Under the pieces are notes generated by a model that worked only from the letters and a program-made list of their open reading frames with translations, did no database searches and was not told the origin of the DNA. 64,000 nt of DNA from positions 3,596,001-3,660,000 of the forward strand of contig OY759762.1 in the NCBI GenBank assembly GCA_963662645.2, written 5' to 3'. How positions within the stretch are numbered: the stretch's first letter is position 1; each line of letters opens with the position of its first letter. A program made the translations under genes and the position numbers. Positions 58,487 to 64,000 of the stretch are shown piece after piece. This DNA comes from Aldehydirespirator sp963662645 (GTDB taxonomy: Bacteria > Actinomycetota > Acidimicrobiia > Acidimicrobiales > Aldehydirespiratoraceae).

Positions 58487-59940
58487 CCTCGGTCGCCCGG
58501 GACTACAGCCTCACCGGGAAAGACTCCCGGCTGGCCATCGAGAGGGGCCTGGCGGAGGCCGAGTGGTTCTGCCCGCCCATCGATCCCGACCGGCTGCGGG
58601 CCCTCCAGGTGCGCACCAACGCCCGGGCGGCCCGCGACACCGTGCTGTGGCTGGGCCTGCTGGTGCTTTTCGGCTATCTCGCCTTCCGGGCGCTGGGAAC
58701 GTGGTGGGCGGTCCCCGCCTTCGCGGCCTATGGGGCGCTGTACGGCGGGGCGGGGGACTCCCGCTGGCACGAGTGCGGCCACGGAACCGCGTTCCGTGCT
58801 AAGTGGCTCAACGACGTCGTGTACTACGTGGCCTCGTTCATGCTGCTGCGCCAGCCGACGCTGTGGCGCTGGTCGCATGTGCGCCACCACACCGACACCA
58901 TCGTCGTGGGGCGCGACCCCGAGATTATGTTCCCCCGCCCGTCGAACCTGCCCACCGTGCTCGGCGTATACCTGCCGGTGGTGATCCTGCCCAAGGCGGT
59001 CTGGCGCACCCTCAAGCACGCCGCGGGCCGCGTCGACGACGACGCCCGGGACTTCATCCCCGAAGACGAACTGCCCAAGCTCAAGTGGGAGTCGCGGGCC
59101 TACATCGCCGTTCTGGCCGGCACCGCAGTGTGGTGCCTGGCCATCGGCTCGATCGTCCCTGCGCTGTACATCGGGTTGCCGACGTTCTACGGGGCCTGGC
59201 TCATGGTCTTCTTCGGGGCTATGCAGCACGCCGGTCTGCGGGAGGACGTGCTCGACCACCGCTACAACTCGCGCACGGTGTACATGAACCCGATTCTGAG
59301 GTTTCTGTACTCCAACATGAACTACCACGTCGAGCACCACATCTTCCCGACGGTGCCCTACTACGCGCTGCCGGCCCTCCACAAGGAGATCAAGCCGTAC
59401 CTGGCGCCGGCGGATCGGTCCACGATCAGCGCCTACCGGCGGATCTTCGCCACGCTGCGCCGCCAGTGGCGCGACCCTTCCTATGACGATCCCCGTCTGG
59501 ACGTGCCCGACGTGGTCGGCTCGGAGCGGTCGTTCGTCAACACCGGCCTTACTGCCTGGGCCGGGGACGTGCACGACGGCCTGGTCGATCTGGGCCCGGC
59601 CGGGGGCATGAGCCCAGGATCGGCCCGCCGCGTCGACTACGGCGATGCCACCTACGCGCTGTATCGCCTAGACCCGGACGACATCGAACCCGGCGATACG
59701 GGCGGCGAGTTCGTGCTGAGCGACGGGCTGTGCACCCACGGCCAGGCCCATCTGGCGGAGGGAGCGGTGCTCGACTGCATGGTCGAGTGCCCCAAGCACA
59801 ACGGCTGCTTCGACCTGCGCACCGGCGAGGCGCTGCGCTACCCGGCCACCGAGCCGATCACCCTCTACGACGTGACGCTCCGCAACGGCCGGGTGGTCTC
59901 GCACCTGGAGCCGCTCGCACCGGCGGACCCCGCACAGTGA
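58483..59940 (+). CDS. MocD-like membrane oxygenase fused to a MocE-like Rieske domain
   Basis: 485 residues. Residues 1-345 are a membrane di-iron oxygenase of the desaturase/alkane-hydroxylase type: H96ECGH100, HVRHH at 132-136, NYH-VEHH at 280-286, with paired hydrophobic segments. The text DYSLTGKDSRLAIERGLAEAEW and RHHTDTIVVGRDPEI is that of MocD (rhizopine catabolism). Residues about 390-480 are a Rieske [2Fe-2S] ferredoxin: C417-x-H419 and C436-x2-H439 (DGLCTHGQA, ECPKHNGCFD). In rhizobia MocD and MocE are separate and, with a reductase, are proposed to demethylate the rhizopine. The fusion delivers electrons in cis. GTG 58483 overlaps the SDR stop. Confidence 0.88.
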   Translation: MTSVARDYSLTGKDSRLAIERGLAEAEWFCPPIDPDRLRALQVRTNARAARDTVLWLGLLVLFGYLAFRALGTWWAVPAFAAYGALYGGAGDSRWHECGHGTAFRAKWLNDVVYYVASFMLLRQPTLWRWSHVRHHTDTIVVGRDPEIMFPRPSNLPTVLGVYLPVVILPKAVWRTLKHAAGRVDDDARDFIPEDELPKLKWESRAYIAVLAGTAVWCLAIGSIVPALYIGLPTFYGAWLMVFFGAMQHAGLREDVLDHRYNSRTVYMNPILRFLYSNMNYHVEHHIFPTVPYYALPALHKEIKPYLAPADRSTISAYRRIFATLRRQWRDPSYDDPRLDVPDVVGSERSFVNTGLTAWAGDVHDGLVDLGPAGGMSPGSARRVDYGDATYALYRLDPDDIEPGDTGGEFVLSDGLCTHGQAHLAEGAVLDCMVECPKHNGCFDLRTGEALRYPATEPITLYDVTLRNGRVVSHLEPLAPADPAQ

Positions 59941-60064
59941 GCGATCCGGTCCGCGGCGGTTGGCTGGCGTCGGTTTGTGTCGGCAGGATGGCGTGGTGAG
60001 TGACGCGGTCCGTGGCGGTTGGCTGGCGTCGAGCCTGAGCCGCGGGGAGCCTGCGGGTGGGTGA
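59937..60064 (+). repeat. 59-nt junction duplication with two chained micro-ORFs before iolG
   Basis: GTG 59937 overlaps the oxygenase stop and encodes MSDPVRGGWLASVCVGRMAW, whose TGA overlaps GTG 59996. That encodes MSDAVRGGWLASSLSRGEPA plus GG, ending at TGA 60062 inside the first codons of iolG (GTG 60057, MGDAVRVGLLG). The two peptides and the iolG N-terminus share the MSD(P/A)VR head, so the iolG 5' end has been copied upstream twice. Confidence 0.7.
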
Positions 60065-61067
60065 TGCTGTTCGCGTCGGGCTGCTCGGCTGCGGCCGCAT
60101 CGGCTCAATGCACGCCGAGCTGATCTCCCAGAGGGTCCCCGACACGGCCCTCGCGGCTGTGTTCGATGTCTTCGACGGTGCCTCTACTTCCGTGGCCGAG
60201 GCGTTCGGTGCCCGCCACGCGTCGAGCGCGGCCGAAGTGATCGAGGCCGATGATGTGGACGCCGTGGTCATATGCAGCTCCACCGACACCCACATGGACC
60301 TTCTGGTCGACGTGGCCGCGGCGGGCAAGCCCGCCTTCGTGGAGAAGCCGCTGTCGCTGGAGCTGGCCGAAGTGGACCGGGGCATCGCGGCCGCGACGGA
60401 GGCCGGTATCGCGGTGCAGGTCGGGTTCAACCGTCGTTTCGACCCGGCCCATCGCCATGTGCGCGACCGGGTCGCCGCGGGCGATGTGGGCGACGTCCAC
60501 CTGGTCCGCATCTCGAGCCGCGACCCCGACCCGCCGCCCATCTCCTACATCGAGGTGTCGGGCGGCATCTTCTGCGACATGACCATCCACGACTTCGATA
60601 TGGCCCGCTTCGTCACCGGCAGCGACGCGGTCGAAGTCTACGCCACCGGGGGAGTGCGGGTGGATCCGGCCATCGGCGAGGCCGGCGACCTCGACACCGC
60701 CGTCATTGTCGTGACCCACGAGAACGGGGCGATAACCACCATCGACAACAGCCGGCGGGCCACCTACGGCTACGACCAGCGGTTGGAGGCGTTCGGATCG
60801 GGAGGGATGGCGTCCTCGGACAACCCGGCGGCGGCCGCCGCGCTCTACTGGGGGCCGGAGGGATCTCATGGCCCGCCGCTGCCGTACTTCTTCGTGGAGC
60901 GCTACACCGCCTCCTATCTGGCCGAGTGGGACGCTTTCGTCGCCATGGTCCGCGGCGCTCCCTCGCCAGTGAACCTGGCCGACGGCCGGGCCCCGCTGGT
61001 GATGGGCCTAGCCGCCTGGACCTCGGTTCGCGAGGGCCGCCCGGTAGCCATCGACGAGATCGGCTGA
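60057..61067 (+). CDS. iolG: inositol 2-dehydrogenase
   Basis: NAD-dependent oxidation of myo- or scyllo-inositol to inosose. 336 residues. GLLGCGRIGSMHAELI at 8-23, EKPLS at 96-100, GFNRRFDPAHRHVRDRV, the catalytic DMTIHDFDMARF near 177-188 and SRRATYGYDQRLEAFGSGGM. These are strong IolG hallmarks. The start GTG 60057 lies in the third copy of a junction repeat, with a GGGGAG site 9 nt upstream. Confidence 0.93.
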   Translation: MGDAVRVGLLGCGRIGSMHAELISQRVPDTALAAVFDVFDGASTSVAEAFGARHASSAAEVIEADDVDAVVICSSTDTHMDLLVDVAAAGKPAFVEKPLSLELAEVDRGIAAATEAGIAVQVGFNRRFDPAHRHVRDRVAAGDVGDVHLVRISSRDPDPPPISYIEVSGGIFCDMTIHDFDMARFVTGSDAVEVYATGGVRVDPAIGEAGDLDTAVIVVTHENGAITTIDNSRRATYGYDQRLEAFGSGGMASSDNPAAAAALYWGPEGSHGPPLPYFFVERYTASYLAEWDAFVAMVRGAPSPVNLADGRAPLVMGLAAWTSVREGRPVAIDEIG

Positions 61068-61099
61068 GCAACGATGCGATCCGTCTGCGCTCGATCCCG

Positions 61100-61219
61100 G
61101 AATTGGCAGTGTTTTGCCCCCTACGGGGGTCGTTTTGCTGCCAGTTCGGCGGCGGAGGGCGGCGAGGTCTCGAATTGGCAGTGTTTTGTCCCCTATGGGG
61201 GTCGTTTTGCTGCCAGTTC
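61100..61219 (+). repeat. two 48-nt palindromic elements between iolG and the RmlD-like gene
   Basis: Copies at 61100-61147 and 61172-61219, 72 nt apart. Each has outer arms GAATTGGCAG and CTGCCAGTTC (one G-T pair) and an inner CCCC(C/T)TA-GGGGG hairpin followed by TCGTTTT. They could act as terminators, RNA processing sites or mobile palindromes. Together with short flanks they fill the 182-nt gap. Confidence 0.75.
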
Positions 61220-61249
61220 GGTGCGGGCGGATGGGACTGGAGGGTTGCC

Positions 61250-62215
61250 GTGCGGGCCTATGTGACCGGGGGCACCGGGTTCGTCGGATCGAATATCGTC
61301 AAAGTGTTCGCCGAGCGCCACGGCGCGGAGGTGCATTGCCCGGTCCACCGGTTCGTACCAGATGGGGCGGGCACGTTCACCAACGAGCGCCTCGACCTGC
61401 TCGACGGCGCGGCGGTGCGGGCCAGCGTGGCCGCCTTCGGGCCCGACGTGATCGTCCACTCGATGATCCTCAACGACTTCGCGGCCATGTACGCCGACCG
61501 GGAGCTGGCCTGGCGCAGCTACGTGGGCACCGCCGAGACCCTGGCCCGAGCAGCCGGGGAGACCGGAGCGAAGCTCATCCTCGTGTCCACCGACTGGGTG
61601 TTCGACGGCACCCAGGCCGGCGCCGACGAGGACACCCCGCCCAACCCTGTCAACCTCTACGGAGTGCTCAAGATGGCCAGCGAGCAGGCTGCGCTTCGGA
61701 GCCCGGCCCGGGCCGCGGTGGCCCGGGTCTCCGCCGTTAGCGGCATGCACTGGATGCGCGACCACACGCCCCGGGTGCAGGACGGCGGCTTCGGCTATTT
61801 CGTCACCTCGATCGTCGGCGCTCTGGAGGCGGGCGAGCCGTTCGCGGTGTGGGAGGCCGACAACATCAACATGGTGGCCTCGCCGTCGCTGGCCAGCGAG
61901 TGCGCCGAGGTCATGTGGCGCATCGCGGCCGACAGCGACGCCGTCGGGGTCTTCCACTGCTGCGGCGGCGAGCCCGCGGGCCGCATGGAGCTGGCCCGCA
62001 TGGCCTGCGACGTCTTCGACCTTGACCCGGCGCTGCTCAGCTCGACGGCTCCGGACCGGTCGGCTGAGGGCGCGGTGGGCGCCTTCCCGATTCCCTACGA
62101 CACCAGCCTCACGGTGCGGCGCACCCAGGAAGTGCTCGGCTACGAGCCGCCCGGCATCCGCGAACTGCTCACGCGGTTCCGCCAAGAGCGGACCGCCGGT
62201 GCCCTCGCCTACTGA
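61250..62215 (+). CDS. RmlD-like extended SDR reductase
   Basis: 321 residues from GTG 61250. N-terminal YVTGGTGFVGSNIVKVFAER, catalytic STDWVFDGTQ near 118-127, Y-x3-K in NLYGVLKMASEQAALRSP near 138-155, and a C-terminal helical segment RTQEVLGYEPPGIRELLTRF. The fold is that of dTDP-4-dehydrorhamnose reductase and related NAD(P) enzymes. The substrate is not clear; inside this operon it may act on a cyclitol or deoxy-sugar intermediate rather than a nucleotide sugar. Confidence 0.82.
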   Translation: MRAYVTGGTGFVGSNIVKVFAERHGAEVHCPVHRFVPDGAGTFTNERLDLLDGAAVRASVAAFGPDVIVHSMILNDFAAMYADRELAWRSYVGTAETLARAAGETGAKLILVSTDWVFDGTQAGADEDTPPNPVNLYGVLKMASEQAALRSPARAAVARVSAVSGMHWMRDHTPRVQDGGFGYFVTSIVGALEAGEPFAVWEADNINMVASPSLASECAEVMWRIAADSDAVGVFHCCGGEPAGRMELARMACDVFDLDPALLSSTAPDRSAEGAVGAFPIPYDTSLTVRRTQEVLGYEPPGIRELLTRFRQERTAGALAY

Positions 62216-62216
62216 T

Positions 62217-62353
62217 TCTCGGGTCGGTTTTGGGTGTATGCCACTGGTTTTCGACCCGAGATTTTCGCCGTTGGTTCTCGGGTCGGTTTTGGGTGTATGC
62301 CACTGGTTTTCGACCCGAGATTTCGCCCGCCGATAACGGAGGCAGGAACATGA
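62217..62353 (+). repeat. tandem 59-nt hairpin elements before iolB, with a coupled micro-ORF
   Basis: Two copies (62217-62261 and 62276-62320), almost identical, period 59 nt. Each has a perfect 10-bp stem, TCTCGGGTCG with CGACCCGAGA, and a 25-nt loop. ATG 62297 in the second loop reads MPLVFDPRFRPPITEAGT to a TGA overlapping the iolB ATG (62350). Confidence 0.75.
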
Positions 62354-63213
62354 CCAGTTCGTCGCTAGTCCATCCGACCGGCGGGCCGGGACGGATCCTC
62401 CATGTGACGCCGGACTCCGCGGGCTGGGACCATGTGGAGTTCGGGGTGGTCGAGGTGAACTCGGGCGCGCCGTGGTCGGGCGCGGCGGCCGGCCGCGAGA
62501 CCGCCATCGTGCCCCTGTCCGGCGAGGGCCGGGTGGTGGTCGGCGACGGCGATATGGAGGTCGATCTGAGCCGGGAGTCGGTGTTCACCCAGATGGCCAG
62601 CATCGTCTACCTGCCTCCGGGGACCCCGTACCGGATCGAGTCCGAAGCCGGGTTGCAGGCGTCGGTGGGTTCGGCTCCGGCCGAGGGCCGCTATCCGGTG
62701 CGGGTGTTCGAGCCGGCCGAGATGCGCATCGAGATCCGGGGCGGCGGCCAGGCCTACCGCCAGGTGGTCCATTCGCTGTCTCATCCGCTGCCGGCGGAGC
62801 GGCTGATCCTCTATGAGGTGTACGTGCCCCGGGGCACTTGGTCGGGGTGGCCCCCGCACTGCCACGATGGCCGCGACGGCTCGCCCTACCTGGAGGAGGT
62901 CTACTACTTCCGCCTGGACCGGTCCGAGGGGTACGCCATCCACCGCAACTGGCGCGACGACGAGGGCTACGACGACGCCATGGTGGTGACCGACGGCGAC
63001 GTGGCGCTTGTGCCCAAGGGCTACCACACCTCGGTGGCCTGCCCCGGCTCCAACATGTACTTCCTGAACTATCTGGCGGGCGAACTCCAGGACGACGAGC
63101 GTCGCACGCCTCCGTGCTTCATGGCCGAGCACACCTGGATCGAGGCCGACTGGACGGCGGGGGAGTGGGGCCTGCCGGTGGTCACTCCGCCCGGTCCCGG
63201 AGCGAGGTCATGA
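62350..63213 (+). CDS. iolB: 5-deoxy-glucuronate isomerase
   Basis: Converts the IolD product to 2-deoxy-5-keto-gluconate. 287 residues, bicupin. The metal-binding motif WSGWPPHCHDGRDGSPYLEE lies at about 164-183 with H170 and H172, and the later histidine is in PKGYHTSVACPG. Both are IolB hallmarks. ATG 62350 has GGAGGCAGG upstream. Its stop overlaps the first of three repeat-derived micro-ORFs. Confidence 0.95.
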   Translation: MTSSSLVHPTGGPGRILHVTPDSAGWDHVEFGVVEVNSGAPWSGAAAGRETAIVPLSGEGRVVVGDGDMEVDLSRESVFTQMASIVYLPPGTPYRIESEAGLQASVGSAPAEGRYPVRVFEPAEMRIEIRGGGQAYRQVVHSLSHPLPAERLILYEVYVPRGTWSGWPPHCHDGRDGSPYLEEVYYFRLDRSEGYAIHRNWRDDEGYDDAMVVTDGDVALVPKGYHTSVACPGSNMYFLNYLAGELQDDERRTPPCFMAEHTWIEADWTAGEWGLPVVTPPGPGARS

Positions 63214-63336
63214 GCCTCGACCGAGCGTTCGACCGCGGGGCGGGCGAGAGGTGAGCCTCGACGGAGCGTTCGACTTCGGGACGGCCGAGACGTGAGCCTG
63301 GAGCGGCTCCCTGGTGCAGCACTGGTGATCCTGTGA
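63210..63336 (+). repeat. 41-nt tandem array of three chained micro-ORFs between iolB and the aldolase
   Basis: Starts at 63210 (ATG), 63251 (GTG), 63292 (GTG) and 63333 (GTG, aldolase) are spaced exactly 41 nt. The first three encode MSLDRAFDRGAGER, MSLDGAFDFGTAET and MSLERLPGAALVIL. Each stop is the TGA that overlaps the next start, and the aldolase itself begins MSLDGISDGG. The 5' end of the aldolase gene has thus been copied three times upstream without breaking the chain. Confidence 0.8.
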
Positions 63337-64000
63337 GCCTGGACGGGATCTCTGACGGCGGTCGCTTCGGGGTGCTGGCCATCGACCACCGCGACTCGCT
63401 GCGGGCCGTCCTGGCCCCCAATGACCAGGACTCGGTCCGCGCCGGCGACATCACCGATCTGAAGCGCGAGCTCGTCGGTGCCTTGTCTGCGGGTGCCACC
63501 GGTGTGATGCTTGAGCCCGAGTACTCGATCCCGCAACTCCTCGACGGCACGCTGCCGGACGGGGTGGGGTTCACGGCCGCGCTGGAGGCTCAGGGCTACG
63601 CGGCTGATCCCGAGGCGGCAGCCACGCAGATCCTGGACGGCTGGTCGGTGGAGGCCGCGGCCGCCTGCGGCGCCTCCGCCGCGAAACTGCTGATCTTCTA
63701 CCGTCCCGACCGGGTCGGGCATGCTGCGGCACAGGAGCGGGTCACCGCCGAGATTCTCGCCGAGTGCCGCCGGGTGGGGATCCCGCTGGTGCTGGAGCCG
63801 CTGTTCTACGGCTTGAGCGACCCCGCCGCCCGGCGCGCCATCGTGATCGAGACGGTCGAGCGGTTCGCAGCCATGGACCCCCACCTGCTCAAGCTGCCCT
63901 TCCCGGTGGACCCGTCCCACGAGCCCGACCGAAGTGTGTGGGCCGCCGCCTGCGAAGAGATCACCGAGCGCTGCCACATGCCGTGGACCCTTCTGTCGGG
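63333..64000 (+). CDS. class I aldolase, LacD/tagatose-bisphosphate type (5' part)
   Basis: 222 residues visible, running off the right edge. TIM barrel with FGVLAIDHRDSLRAVL at 12-27, GVMLEPEYSIPQLL near 57-70 and the probable Schiff-base lysine K118 in ASAAKLLIFYRPDR. The family cleaves tagatose 1,6-bisphosphate; next to iolB and iolC it could instead cleave 2-deoxy-5-keto-gluconate 6-phosphate, the IolJ step. No ribosome site is clear, so translation may rely on the preceding array. Confidence 0.8.
   Translation, partial: MSLDGISDGGRFGVLAIDHRDSLRAVLAPNDQDSVRAGDITDLKRELVGALSAGATGVMLEPEYSIPQLLDGTLPDGVGFTAALEAQGYAADPEAAATQILDGWSVEAAAACGASAAKLLIFYRPDRVGHAAAQERVTAEILAECRRVGIPLVLEPLFYGLSDPAARRAIVIETVERFAAMDPHLLKLPFPVDPSHEPDRSVWAAACEEITERCHMPWTLLS

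Noticed and set aside
61100..62320. Tandem repeats considered as a CRISPR array
   Set aside because: Only two copies of each of two unrelated palindromes, no uniform spacers and no cas genes.

Overview
The window reads as a 64 kb piece of chromosome from a high-GC actinobacterium, most likely an Acidimicrobiia-type lineage (possibly a host-associated one). The basis is the gene content and style: many GTG/TTG starts, several leaderless genes, a DUF222-HNH gene, a fused FAD synthetase, an isolated ribA, a citramalate route next to leuB/ilvE, and a very long secreted fibronectin-III protein. The lineage is an inference; no rRNA, tRNA, CRISPR array or insertion sequence was found.

Layout. 1-5.1 kb: branched-chain amino-acid genes (leuC minus; leuB-ilvE-cimA plus) around greA, with a candidate attenuator ahead of leuB. 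5.1-12.5 kb: a hypothetical gene, an RDD membrane protein, gltX, and a frameshifted FN3/Calx-beta surface protein. 12.7-30.2 kb: a dense housekeeping block: degenerate M23 protein, rpsB-tsf-pyrH-frr-cdsA-dxr-rseP-ispG, then rimP-nusA-ylxR-infB-rbfA-truB-ribF-ribA. 30.3-34.5 kb: a small accessory island (nucleotidyltransferase-HEPN, DUF222-HNH, a decayed serine protease, a hicAB pair whose toxin has no normal start codon). 34.5-45.9 kb: aminopeptidase N, amidohydrolase with a solute-binding lipoprotein, XRE-cupin regulator, an ABC exporter, PfkB kinase, SRPBCC protein, TetR regulator. 45.9-64 kb: a LacI-controlled inositol-type catabolic operon.

The catabolic operon has an uptake system (binding protein, an unusually long RbsC-type permease, one ATPase), IolE/MocC-like, IolC, IolD, IolG, IolB and a class I aldolase that could replace IolJ. 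It also encodes a MocD-like di-iron membrane oxygenase fused to a MocE-like Rieske domain, two further dehydrogenases and an RmlD-like reductase. Together these fit oxidation or O-demethylation of a methylated or amino-inositol (rhizopine-like) followed by the classical inositol pathway. Two 20-bp-spaced AGCGCT operators lie at the divergent lacI promoter.

The most unusual pattern is at the gene junctions. Many neighbouring genes are joined by one to three tiny ORFs that overlap the upstream stop and the downstream start through NTGA-type overlaps. Several of these are tandem duplicates of the downstream gene's own 5' end or of the upstream gene's 3' end, in units of 17, 32, 41 or 59 nt (all 3n+2), while tandem repeats inside genes are multiples of 3 (21, 42, 276 nt). 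This looks like a relay of translational coupling built by junction duplication.
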